A stretch of 64,000 bases of DNA from Tethya wilhelma (Eukaryota; Porifera; Demospongiae; Tethyida; Tethyidae). Under the pieces are notes generated by a model. The model did not search any database, had not been told where the DNA came from, and worked only from the letters and a program-made list of their open reading frames with translations. The stretch lies in contig CAXIPT010000001.1 in the NCBI GenBank assembly GCA_964030475.1, positions 20,450,778-20,514,777 of the forward strand, given 5' to 3'. Below, one piece after another: positions 35,701-47,800 of the stretch. Each line of letters begins with the position of its first letter. The first letter of the stretch is position 1. Position numbers and translations under genes: made by a program.

Positions 35701-37177
35701 TCCTAAGTATGTATAGCTTTTAATGCTGAAAATAACAACAAATTTGTTTGTGCTTAAGATTGTGCATGTATGTGTGTGTTGGTTTTGTGATCATTGTATT
35801 AATCCATGCAGCTGAAATCATTGATGCCCTACATAATTGTATATGTTGGCATTTTATAAAAAAAAAGAAAGCATTTTACGAAAAATAATGTAAAGCATCG
35901 AATCAAAAAAGGGGAAAAGATAAGGAATTTGATTGCCTTACATAAAGATCAACATACAGTGGCTTAAAAAACCATTTTTGGTCTCAATTTGAAACTTCCT
36001 TATTTTCTGAAGCTGTACATGTATATGCAGGAAACAAGCTATCGTTTTTTGTGGTTTAGAAGTGATACATGAAGTGCTACACTTGCAGCAAGCCAACATC
36101 GATCGTTTGACAACTATGGGCTTTTGTTGTGATGTAATTGGTGTGCTTGTGGATGTAAGGAGTTGGTATGAGCACTTGCTTGCTAGAAGAGTACGGTTTC
36201 CTTGCTTTAGGTGTGTATGTATGTAGTATTATTATGTATGTATAGGGATTCAAGTATAGGGATTCAAGGGCAGTCACACACACATACACACTCTCTCTCT
36301 CACAGAACAAATCCCTTAGGAGAATCGACCAAATGTCTATTGACACGCTTTTTCCGGCTTTGCTGTATATCATGTGTGTTTTCTTTCTTTAAAATCACAG
36401 AAACCAGTTCTGAAATCCATCTTAATCACTCTTAGCTAGGTGTCACTACGTTGCTCACTCATACACAAAATTTTACTCAAATCACGACAATTGTTAATTG
36501 TTGTACAATAAACTAATAGTCATGCAATAATTGAGACTACTCATAATGTTGTTACGGCTACCACCAAGTGACTACACGATCCATTGTATTCTTATTAGCT
36601 TCTTTTGGTAGGTGCATGTGTAAACAAGAAATTGCACGGTTCAATGGGGAATGTGTGTATGTATGTGTATGAGTGAGTTTTTGGCAGCTATCCAATCTAC
36701 CTATATCAATCTCTTGGGTCATGATGTCTCGTTCCTGTGGCTTTTATTTCTCTGTTAAAGGAAACTTTTTGTGTGAGCTTTTGTGTTAGATGTGATGTGT
36801 GAGTGTGAGTCACTCCATGTGTGTGGAGGGTGGGGGTGAAAGGAGATATGCATCATGTATGTGTGTATACACATTAGGAGTATTATTGTCATAACAATTG
36901 TATGATAATTATTGGCTAATTAGCTAATTATTATCCTCTATAGAAATTAAATATACAATTCCTGTATTGAAAATCATCTACTGTAATTGATACACACCTT
37001 TACTATAGAAAGGTCAGATAGAAATCCTGTTACAAGGCTTCCTCCACTGCATGACTCACTGTTCTAATTAAGGGTACAGTTTAGGGAAATTTTAAAGTAG
37101 CACATGTAACAACTGTTATTTCCTTTTTAGATATCCTCTAGGAGAACTGGTTCCCATCATCAACTAGCTGCCAGGAA
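28985..37177. other. 8.2-kb gene-free interval between divergent DEPTOR and DSCC1
   Basis: No open frame resembles a known protein and no convincing spliced exon was found. It contains GT repeats (32489-32540, 32716-32756), a poly-G run near 31977 and a dispersed repeat at 34665-34722. The DEPTOR 5' leader may start at an acceptor near 29023, and a TTTCCTTTTTAG acceptor at about 37130 suggests a 5'-untranslated exon of DSCC1 further left. The frame at 33805-33990 is compositionally plausible but unrecognised. Candidate regulatory DNA. Confidence 0.55.
34665..34722. repeat. Dispersed repeat, also at 48331-48395 and 51276-51342
   Basis: Shares ACAATCCCAAACCTAAAGGA, ACCCTCCCAATG and CTGCTCAGGCAAGT with an intron of OGFOD1 copies A and B. 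Confidence 0.75.
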
Positions 37178-40100
37178 ATGGCTGAACTCGACCTAGACCA
37201 ACACCCAGGCAACTCTGAGCTGGAGCAACAGGCAAGAAGGAAACCAGAAGATGTTCTTCGATCAGCTGAGGCAGCCGGCCTAGTCAACACCCACGGGCCA
37301 GTACAGCTGCTGCACTTCAGTGAAGAGCTCAATTCAGAGGAAGTCAAACTCCTGGAGGTGCCGTCGGACGTACTGGAGTCACTCCAATGTGGGAGAACGT
37401 ATGTGGAGCTTGCAATAATTAAGTTATTGCTAATTTATTCCAAAAATCACTCACTATACCAACTTTTTTGTTACTGCTGTGTAAAAAAAATGTATACAAA
37501 TTGTTCATCCAATGCCTCCCTCCCCCCCTTTTTTTTTGTTTAACTTCCCACACATGGTAAAATTTCCTCCAGGGGGATAAAGGAGTATTTTCTGGTTAAT
37601 TTTTCAATTCCAGCTAGCTAGGAAATGTAGCAGGAAGTAGGAAGATGACAATGTGACAGTGCTTTATGTGTTTCTGTTTGTGGTAGAGTTGTGATTCGAG
37701 GTGAACCCAGTGAAGATGCTGTTCTCTGTACTGATGACAAGTCATACGAACTCAAACTGGCTGACACCTCCAATGCATTACTCATCTCACCCTCTGTGAT
37801 ACTACCTAAAAATAGAGGTGATGTAATCAAAAAACCCTATAAATAGTAAGAGTATGTAGTATTAAGGTAATAAGAAAATTTTTAACATCTTGAAGCATTC
37901 ATAGACTAAAACAATACTTGAATATTCAATTTTAAGTTGGATCTATAATCATTGACTTTTTCTGCAGCTTTAATTGTAATCCATCTGCCTTTAAGCCAAC
38001 TCCTATTAAACTTAGCCTGGGATGTTTCCATAGAAACATATGAATGTGTGTGTGTATGTGCATGACTCACAGTGGCCCTTAATATATAATCCCAGGATAC
38101 CTTAGCAAGGGTCTGGCATGCACCATGCACTCCCACATGTGTCTTTGTGCTGAGCGGCTAGCTAGAAGGACAATATGGTCGTGAAGGCACATCTGTTGGT
38201 AGTAAACATTGAACAATGTCAGATTATGAGGCTATTGATTGAATCACTATACCAATTAGATACGGTGGAGTCACTTTGAATTGCGTAACAACTGTATGGC
38301 AAACTGTGTAATGCTGTTTCTCTACTCTTGTAGACTTTCAATCTGCTGAACCAGGCTCACTTGTTTCTAGAGAGGTATCATATTATAACAAAGCTTGATC
38401 ATTTGAATTCAACATAAATATTTGCCTATCATATGTAAATATAGCTGGCTTTGTTATGACATCATTATGATGTAATCTATAATCACATAACGTATGTGTT
38501 GATGCAGGTGGTAGCCTGTCTCAATAACTACTATGAACTTCGACCTTGCCCCCCAAAGACGGAGAAACTTAAACGCCTGCTCAACGAGTGTCCTTACCAG
38601 GGACCGGAATTGGAGGACAATGAAATGGATACTGATGATGAGGGGGGCAGCACTCATATCCCTCAGCCAGGGGGTGCAGGGTACCGGGGAACAGAGAGAA
38701 CTAAAAACAAGCCAAGAAAGGTACAACTATGATCTACAATACATGTGGACAGACAACAGTTACTAACAACTGCAGCATGCGATTTCCAATGGTATTTGAT
38801 GTTGATGATCTTTACCTAATTATGAATTTGTAAAAAAATTTTCTTGCAGTATACATTTCTCGATCTCCTTGACTTGATACAAGCCAGTGAGGGAGAACTA
38901 GTGAGTGCTCTGGGAAAGATCCAAGCCTGTTCCATTGAAGGTATATATGATGCTATGTCATCCAAAACCAAGCAATAACATTATTTAGTCAGACCATATT
39001 CTGGGCTTTTATTATCTATAGTCAGACTTGTAAGGGATAGTCTATTGGTCTAGTTCAATAGTTAGACACAAAGATCAATTTCACTCATCAGTTTTATTTT
39101 TTGTTTTGGAATCGTCTGTGATCGATTGACCTTTATTAGGGTATTGGCGGGTGTTTGATTTGGACTACCGGGACAGAGTGTTTAGACATATTCTCAGCCT
39201 CATTGAGGAGAGAGATTGGTCCCATGGCCGCGTGCCTCTGGGAGAGACTTGTAGCATCCTTGAGGAACTTGAACCAAGGTGAGTGTGTGTGTGGGGGGGG
39301 GGGGTTCATGTAACATCTTTGGGTTAATTTCTATTAGTGTGCAAGTCATTACCTTTAATAAATTCATGCAGATTTGCCATAGAACATTGCTTGAGTTGCT
39401 ATGGAGATAGAATAGACAGCAATGATGACCCAGGTAATATATACCTGTTTTAATTAAACCCAAGAACTTTGTCTTTGTTTATTGGAACCACCTAGAGGTG
39501 TTCTTTGAACTCTCAGAAGATAAAGTTTGTCAGTATTATGCCGAACTTTTGCTGAGACCAGCAGAAAAGGTACAAACAATCTCTCGTATCCAACAGGAAT
39601 AAGGGAAGGCCTGGGAAAAAAACTGAGGGTGATTAGGTCAAGTAGCTCCCTCTGATTGTGTGTGTGTATCGATGTAGTTCAACTATCATGAATTTATGGA
39701 GTCATGGAAACAGTCAGTTCCTGATGGAATGAGAACAGACCTCAAACAGCTTGAGGTGAGCTCGAGACTCTGTTGAAAATTTCTTGTAGTCGATATTATT
39801 GTAACTCCCTGATTTTGTATTGCAAGGGATTAGCACTGGTTGATCTGAATGGTATTCCACCCGTGATCTGGTACTATCCTGCATCCGAGCTCCCACAGAA
39901 TCCCACTGCTAGGTGAATGTACTTGCTTGTATAAAAATTGTTCTACTGCCATAGTTCTGTGATTGTACCAATAATGCTCCCTTATGTCATGTTTGCTATA
40001 CATAGATTTAATAAGCTCTTCTCTACAAGAGAAAAATGGACACATTCGCAAATAGAACCATTCATACGGTCAGTACTGTGTAGGTTTGTGCACTGTTACA

Positions 40101-40255
40101 TCATTTACCATTACATCATTATGACATAATGCAGGGATCTCCAGACACCCTCACAATCTCTCAATGCCCTGCTGTTGAAGCATGCTAGGGTCTCAACTTC
40201 AGCCAAAGGAGAGAAAGTCTACAATGCCAAGAGAACTAACATATCCACTCAATGA
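37178..40255 (+). CDS. DSCC1: DSCC1 (sister chromatid cohesion protein DCC1)
   Basis: Twelve exons: 37178-37398, 37687-37817, 38334-38374, 38508-38720, 38850-38940, 39140-39278, 39372-39433, 39496-39569, 39678-39755, 39827-39912, 40006-40068, 40135-40255. They total 1,320 nt, 439 residues, all phases consistent; human DSCC1 has 393. Family landmarks in order: VVIRGEPSEDAVLCTDDKSY and LKLADTSNALL (N-terminal beta barrel), LNNYYELRPCPPK, LLNECPYQGPE, EGYWRVFDLDYRDRVFRHIL, FNYHEFMESWKQSVPDGM, GLALVDLNGIPPVIWYYP, FSTREKWTHSQIEPFIRDLQ, and GEKVYNAKR at the end (winged-helix part). DSCC1 joins CTF8 and CTF18 in the alternative RFC clamp loader that loads PCNA and supports cohesion in the nucleus. 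The acidic linker with EMDTDDEGG is longer than in human. The last exon keeps the tri-WHD C-terminus needed for polymerase epsilon binding. The assignment is safe. Confidence 0.96.
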
Positions 40256-40492
40256 TGCATGCACTAATGTAATCTCCCAAAAAAGAATAATATTCATTAA
40301 TTCACTGTTGTGGTTCAATGCTGTTTGTCTGGTATGTAGTTGGTCACGCTTGAATGCACACTACATGAATATTAATACAGGATTGCAAGCTAAGTAGCCC
40401 CACCCTCTTGTTTATGCATACGACATGCATGACAGTACATGTCATAAGTTTTTCAAAACTTCAAACGAGCAGGCAACAGCTATAATACTATA

Positions 40493-41484
40493 ATGGCAGC
40501 TAAACTTGCAATATTATGGAGTCTTTCAATCTTAATATTAGGGTAAGTAATAAAACTTTGTATATATTGTACAGAAGTCAGTTAACTTTATGCACGAAGC
40601 AAGCTATAAAGGGGAGGGGCTGCATGCCACATGATTACAATATGCACGCACTAGTTCTCTAACGTGCATAACTGGCTGGTCACAAACACGCACAATATGG
40701 TCGTACACGTATACATACAGGTCAAGGTTGAAGTACGTCCAAGCACAGCCAGCTGGGGATCAACAGTGTGTCCAATACTACCTTGGTGGTCCAACAGCTC
40801 TTCAGTGCAGCCTCTACATAACACCTTGTGACCATGTCTCCATCTCACCTCCACTAGCATCTCTACAAGAGGCAGAATCTCAGCTACAGACTGTCCTGAA
40901 CCAAGTAGAGAGTGGTGTCCAAAGCAACACCATATCAAGGTCCTGTTTCGACAGTTTTGTCTCTCTCTACTGCCACCAAGTCTACAGAACTTGCTCTCTT
41001 GAAACATCAAACAACACCACTACCACTAATGGTGGAGCAGCTACTGGAGAAGGGAGTGAAAGATACAGTGTGGACAATAGTGGGATTTGTGTGAGTGCCT
41101 GTGAGAGAGTCATTGATAGAGATTGTGGAGGGGGAGGGTTTTGGGAGTTCCTCACGAATATTGTCGAGCAGTTGAGGCAGACGGATACCCAGTTGCCGCC
41201 ACTGTTGAGAGAGAGTTCAGAGTGTCGAGACGACGTTGGAGCAAGTGGTGGTAGCAACGATACAATGGAAGAAGAAGGATGCATCTCTCTTGAAAGAGGT
41301 AAATAGTCACCAACATGCAGTTATTGTACAGTTGTTAAAATCTTAACTTTATGTACATGCACATTGTGTGAGTACAATGTTTCATTGTATAATAATTATA
41401 GGTGTTTACCATAACAAGAGAGCTGCCTGATATAAATTCACTAACATACATATAACTGGGATATCCAATGACATGTATGATCAT

Positions 41485-41527
<43 letters not shown>

Positions 41528-44028
41528 TACATGACTGTTCCTTCTACAGTGACTCCAAACACCGACTGTTTGCCGACGACTTCACCAACCTCGGCCTCCA
41601 CAACGGAGGTCACTTCCACTCCTCCCCCCATATCTCTCATCGTGGGTATCAGTCTCGGCGTGGGTATACCAGTCCTCCTACTGGTCATAGCACAAGTCAT
41701 CTTCCTTCTCTATCTCTGCCGATTGCAAACGGTTCACCACGAGGATGAAGGCGAGGAAAGTGTGATCCGTTCGAGAACCAATACCAAGAGTGGTGGGGGT
41801 AGGATCGGTGCCAAAAATCCTGCCATCATGGAGTTGAATCCGCCCGAGTTTGAGTTTAAAGATCGCAGATCTGATACGGAGGAGACCATGTCAAGCAGAG
41901 ATGTCGGGTCTCGCGATACACTGATGATGAGGCAATCTGTCGTACGAGGGGCACTACTCGATGTGAACTTGTCGCCACGTTCTAGTACGATAGCCCGAGA
42001 ACTCAGTACGAAAGAGTTTTCACAGAAATCGCCAAAACAGAGACTGAACACTTTAGAGTTTCCGCACGGAAATATTTGCCTCTTAAAGAACCTCTGGGAG
42101 ACGAATTTTGGAAAGACGTATCTTGGTGAAGCAAGTGGTATAAAACAAAACGAACTCTCGACAACCGTGTTCATAAAGTCGCTGCGAGAAAGAGCCTCTT
42201 CGAAACTCAGACAACAATTCACGATCGAAATGACGTGGGCTTCAGGATTCAACCACCCAAACATCATCACACTTCTAGGAGTGTGCAACAGAGAAGAACC
42301 TCGCTACATGATATTCGAACATCTCGAGTACGGTTCACTGAAGGACTTTTTACGCTCGATTGACTCGGCTTGGTTTGATTTTGACGAGGTGCTAAATGAT
42401 AATGCCAGCACATGTGCTTCTACAGCCTATCCTGTGCTCGGGCTGGAAGACCTCACGAGTATTGGACGCCAAGTGGCGAATGGAATGGACTATCTAACAA
42501 AGAAGGCTTTTGTGCTTAAGGACTTGGCAGCTAGAAATTGCCAGGTAAATTAATGTCACATGAATATGGTACTATATAGCTATAAAGTTGTGTACCAACT
42601 TCGTATGAAGGCAAAATTCATGAGCATTTTTTGTTTGGTAAAATGAATTCATGATGCAGTGTAGTAACACATTTCAATGACAATAGCTATGAATATATAA
42701 AATGCCACCACACACAGTGATACATACACACACGCGCGTGCACACACACACACACATACACACAGGCATGCACACACACACANTATTACATGACTGTTCC
42801 TTCTACAGTGACTCCAAACACCGACTGTTTGCCGACGACTTCACCAACCTCGGCCTCCACAACGGAGGTCACTTCCACTCCTCCCCCCATATCTCTCATC
42901 GTGGGTATCAGTCTCGGCGTGGGTATACCAGTCCTCCTACTGGTCATAGCACAAGTCATCTTCCTTCTCTATCTCTGCCGATTGCAAACGGTTCACCACG
43001 AGGATGAAGGCGAGGAAAGTGTGATCCGTTCGAGAACCAATACCAAGAGTGGTGGGGGTAGGATCGGTGCCAAAAATCCTGCCATCATGGAGTTGAATCC
43101 GCCCGAGTTTGAGTTTAAAGATCGCAGATCTGATACGGAGGAGACCATGTCAAGCAGAGATGTCGGGTCTCGCGATACACTGATGATGAGGCAATCTGTC
43201 GTACGAGGGGCACTACTCGATGTGAACTTGTCGCCACGTTCTAGTACGATAGCCCGAGAACTCAGTACGAAAGAGTTTTCACAGAAATCGCCAAAACAGA
43301 GACTGAACACTTTAGAGTTTCCGCACGGAAATATTTGCCTCTTAAAGAACCTCTGGGAGACGAATTTTGGAAAGACGTATCTTGGTGAAGCAAGTGGTAT
43401 AAAACAAAACGAACTCTCGACAACCGTGTTCATAAAGTCGCTGCGAGAAAGAGCCTCTTCGAAACTCAGACAACAATTCACGATCGAAATGACGTGGGCT
43501 TCAGGATTCAACCACCCAAACATCATCACACTTCTAGGAGTGTGCAACAGAGAAGAACCTCGCTACATGATATTCGAACATCTCGAGTACGGTTCACTGA
43601 AGGACTTTTTACGCTCGATTGACTCGGCTTGGTTTGATTTTGACGAGGTGCTAAATGATAATGCCAGCACATGTGCTTCTACAGCCTATCCTGTGCTCGG
43701 GCTGGAAGACCTCACGAGTATTGGACGCCAAGTGGCGAATGGAATGGACTATCTAACAAAGAAGGCTTTTGTGCTTAAGGACTTGGCAGCTAGAAATTGC
43801 CAGGTAAATTAATGTCACATGAATATGGTACTATATAGCTATAAAGTTGTGTACCAACTTCGTATGAAGGCAAAATTCATGAGCATTTTTTGTTTGGTAA
43901 AATGAATTCATGATGCAGTGTAGTAACACATTTCAATGACAATAGCTATGAATATATAAAATGCCACCACACACAGTGATACATACACACACGCGCGTGC
44001 ACACACACACACACATACACACAGGCAT

Positions 44029-44067
<39 letters not shown>

Positions 44068-44536
44068 TAAAAAGGTTGCACAAGGTCTAAGAGTAAAAAT
44101 CGCAAATTTTGGACTCAACTACGACCTCCAGTCTAAAGACTACTGCTGCATCAGATCCACCAAGAGCAAACCTCTACCTCTAAGATGGCTAGCACCAGAA
44201 TCAATCCAGCACAACATATTCTCCGTCTACTCTGACATTTGGTCGTTTGGAGTGCTTCTCTGGGAGGTCTTTACATTTGGAGAGAGACCGTATTCAAAAT
44301 GTTCAAATGCACAAGTTGTCCAGAGCATTCTGAGAGGGGACCATCTTTCACAGCCCGAAAAATGTCCAAAGGTCGTCTACGAACTGATGAAGCGATGTTG
44401 GATCAAGACCCCTTCCAAAAGGCCTTTTTTTAGCAAGCTGAGCAGCGAGCTGAAAGATGCCTCTACAAACTTGGATCCAGAGGAGTTGAAGAAGATAGGA
44501 ACAGCTCCTAGGACTCCCGATCTCAGGTGGCCATAG
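40493..44536 (+). CDS. Frizzled-domain receptor tyrosine (pseudo)kinase, ROR/MuSK-like
   Basis: Exons 40493-40542, 40721-41298, one of two identical copies of the middle exon (41550-42544 or 42809-43803), and 44075-44536: 2,085 nt, 694 residues. A signal peptide (MAAKLAILWSLSILILG) is followed by a cysteine-rich Frizzled domain (LQCSLYITPC, CFDSFVSLYCHQVYRTC, CVSACERVIDRDC; about residues 30-180). A membrane helix lies at about 237-268 (ISLIVGISLGVGIPVLLLVI) and a kinase domain at about 355-680. There is no Ig or kringle domain, unlike ROR. The kinase keeps the VFIK lysine, the helix-C Glu, WLAPES, and YSDIWSFGVLLWEVFTFGER. However, the glycine loop is WETNFG, HRD is LKD (532-534), DFG is NFG (Asn552), and the activation-loop tyrosines are YCC. 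Weak or absent catalysis with signalling by scaffolding, as in ROR1, is inferred. Wnt-type ligands are plausible through the Fz domain. Confidence 0.88.
41524..42782. repeat. Perfect 1,259-bp tandem duplication, left unit
   Basis: Repeated immediately at 42784-44041 with no difference found, including intron sequence, and separated by an n at 42783 inside an AC repeat. It carries the membrane-helix and N-lobe exon of the receptor kinase. Using both copies would duplicate the membrane helix and break the phase. Confidence 0.92.
42784..44041. repeat. Perfect 1,259-bp tandem duplication, right unit
   Basis: Exact copy of 41524-42782; contiguous with the last exon of the receptor gene at 44075. 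Almost certainly an unmerged contig overlap. Confidence 0.92.
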
Positions 44537-44830
44537 AATACTTAACATAGCCTTGTACGAGGCTAAGCTGTGTAATGTTTTAAGCAGTTATAGGGTCAGA
44601 AATTGACAGCTAAATTTTCTAGATTTCTTAATTGTGTGTTGACTAAATCACCATTAATATTTTGAGTGACCATTGAGCATTATGCATTCATGACACTATA
44701 TATGTATCTGCTGTGTACATAATATTTAAATTTTCAGCTTGCTTTGCATATAATTATATAATATTTAAATTTAAAACCTGTTGTTACAATAATACTATGG
44801 GATTGACTTGAACTTCGAGAAAATACAATA

Positions 44831-47800
44831 TCATGATTTAGTGTTGGACATATACTCATCATTCTCCATGTAAATGGCACAGAATGTACAAAACATTGAA
44901 TCGCTCTCAGACTCACAAGCAGCATCAGTCCCTGCTTCTCCTTCGACACCTGCCCCTCGGTGATTGAGGTACTTGGTGAAACACAGCGACTCTTTATCTC
45001 TGTAGACCAACGACAGAGCATTAGCAGTCGGAGTCACAGTCAACAGCTGTAGAAATATGCCAAGGATATAGCATAACAATTACTATGGCATTGTCACAGT
45101 AATGGGACATAAGCCTTTCATTACAGGCAACAGCTACATACCTCTTCATCTTCATCTTTAGCAATGTAAGAAGTCATTCCTCCATATTCTTCTGACCATC
45201 CTATAACAGACATGTAGAGCTTTAGGTTAACAAGTATGCATACAATAGTCTATATAGAAAATGTACAACAGCTACCAATGTAGATTCCATGTACCTTCGC
45301 AACAGAAGTATAAAATGGCGTCTAGACAGAACTTTTCGAAACCGGGATCACTTTCTCTACCAGCTAGAGTATAGCAACCAGGTCTCCAGCAATACAAGTC
45401 ACCACTGCACCAACCAGCTGATGAACTAGGGTTCTTTGCTCCATCATCGCTGTCAGGGATTTGAATAGCTGATATTGTATCTGTACTCGTATCAGAATCG
45501 CATGGTGGGTGTGCATTATTTGGAAAAGAGTCAAGACTGCAAGGTTTGGATTCGACATTTCTGTTGCCATCACAATTCTTATCACCAACACAAGTTCTAG
45601 AATCACTCAATAATTCATGCACTTCTTGATCCTTCTCAAGTTCATCCAGATCAAAGTGGTCGCCAGCGGTTGATGATTCGCCAGCCGTGCCCGATTCAGC
45701 ACCAGAAGAAGAAGGAAGGTCAGCATTGTCGTTGTCTGTTGATCTGATGATATTGTGTACCAAGTCTAGACCAGTCAAGTGTGAGAGGAGACGACAGAAA
45801 GGTTCGGAGAGGATCACGTCCAAACAGGCTTTTGTTGAAGGAGGAAGAGCTGTGGGATCAGCTTGAAGAACACTCCTATATTCATGAGTATATATATAAC
45901 ACACAAACAATAAGTGAGACTGTGTGACGATGATGTAACACACAACCTACTGCACTAGCACTTATACTTCCCCATAGAATCTCAGTGCACAAAGCCTGTG
46001 CTGTTGAAATTAAGCAAAATGTTGCATATCTATATATAATACGCATGAGGTGTACAAATTTGTACGCCTTCAAATACAAAAGGGTGTACAAATTTATATC
46101 TATGCATGCATGCATGTCAGAATTCACACAATATTGTTTAAATTTTGAAATTTTTGTAGCTGAATTTTACTTGTACGCTGAAATTTGACAAGAACTTAGT
46201 ATCCTCTCATTCAATAAACGGGACACCATTAATTATTTCCATAATGTGTTGTACAGATATAGCTTTAACATTAATTGTTAAGAACACATATTATAGTCAA
46301 GCAAACAAATGATGACACCTGCATTCACAAATAGCAAAGCTTAGCCTCGTTCCCAGGCTCTCACCTTTGACCTTACACTCACGGTAAGGAAGGAGAGAGC
46401 CTGGTCGGAAATATCACGTGAATGACGTGGGGATAGACACTAGGGTAGACACGTCCTTTGACCTCTGCAAGCTGCAGCCATTCTGAACTAGCGCTACTAC
46501 AGTTCATAGATTGATTTAAGCTGTCCAAACCATGAAAATAAGCAAGGTAAGTACAGTAAAATTACTTACTTTCGAGCTGTTCGTGCTAGGCGCTTGTAAA
46601 ATGGCACGATCGCGGCAGAGGTCAAAGGTCACGTCTACCTCCGCGTCATCAATGACGAAACTCATGTGATATTTCTGACCAGGCTCTCTCCATCCTTACC
46701 GTGAGTGTAAGGTCAAAGGTGAGAGCCTGGGAATGAGGCTAAGCAAAGCTAACCTATATAAGCGGGTAAAAATATATAAGTTTTCCTTGCTGTTAGCTAG
46801 CTGCCTCGTTCTGTTTGCCATGCATTATATACATATTGACTCTTATCTAATATGTCGATGTTTCCTCACTGTTTGCTTGTTCTGTTTGCCACACATAGTG
46901 TCTCTGTTAGCTAACAGCCTGTCTTCACAGCAAACAGGTCGATCAGCATCTGGACAGAGTTGTTCTGTGAGCAAACAGTGTGTTCTGTTAGAAAGCAGCC
47001 TGTCCTCACTGCAAACAGGTCGATCAGCATCCAGACAGAGTTGTTCTATGAGCAAACAGTGTGTTCTGTTAGCTAACAGCCTGTCTTCACAGCAAACGGG
47101 TCGATCAGCATCTGGACAGAGTTGTTCTGTGAGCAAGCAGTGTGTTCTGTTAGAAAGCAGCCTGCATGTCCTCACTGCAAACAGGTCGATCAGCATCCAG
47201 ACAGAGTTGTTCTATGAGCAAACAGCGTGTTCTGTTAGCTAACAGCCTGTTTTCACAGCAAACGGGTCGATCAGCATCCGGACAGAGTTGTTCTATGAGC
47301 AAACAGCGTGTTCTGTTAGCGAACAGCCTGTCCTCAAAGCAAATGGGTCGATCAGCATCTGGACAGAGTTGTTCTGTGAGCAAACAGCATGTTCTGTCAG
47401 CAAACAGTCTCATCTTCATAGCAAACAGATCGATCAGTATATCCAGTCAGAGTTGTCCTGTGAGGAAACACTGTGTCCTGTCAGCGAACAGGCTCATCTT
47501 CATAGCGTACGGTTGCTCAGCATGAAGTCAGAGTTATTCTCTCACAGAACAGCTTGTTTTCTTGTAAGACGAGGCCTTGGACGGTCAGCAAACAGATCGT
47601 TCGCTTAGAAAACGGACTACCTTATATGTCTGATCTAATTAACCGAATATCTAATTAAGCAAATTGAATTGGCGTTCAACTTCTGTTCAATCGATTTTAG
47701 AAATTAACACCACCGGGCCACTGCACTCTCGTCAAAGATTTTTGCGTTTTAACTTTCGTGGATGAGCTGTGTAACGCCCATACATATGTACGTTATAGGG

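Noticed and set aside
42702..43812. A second receptor kinase gene
   Set aside because: Its exon is an exact copy of 41550-42544 with the same introns and no own 5' or 3' exons; it is a duplicated assembly segment.
46915..47470. CRISPR-like array
   Set aside because: Units are contiguous with no unique spacers, and the genome is eukaryotic.
46733..47525. Repeat protein encoded by the 81-bp array
   Set aside because: The array is open on both strands, shows no start context or splice structure, and lies inside an intron of OGFOD1.
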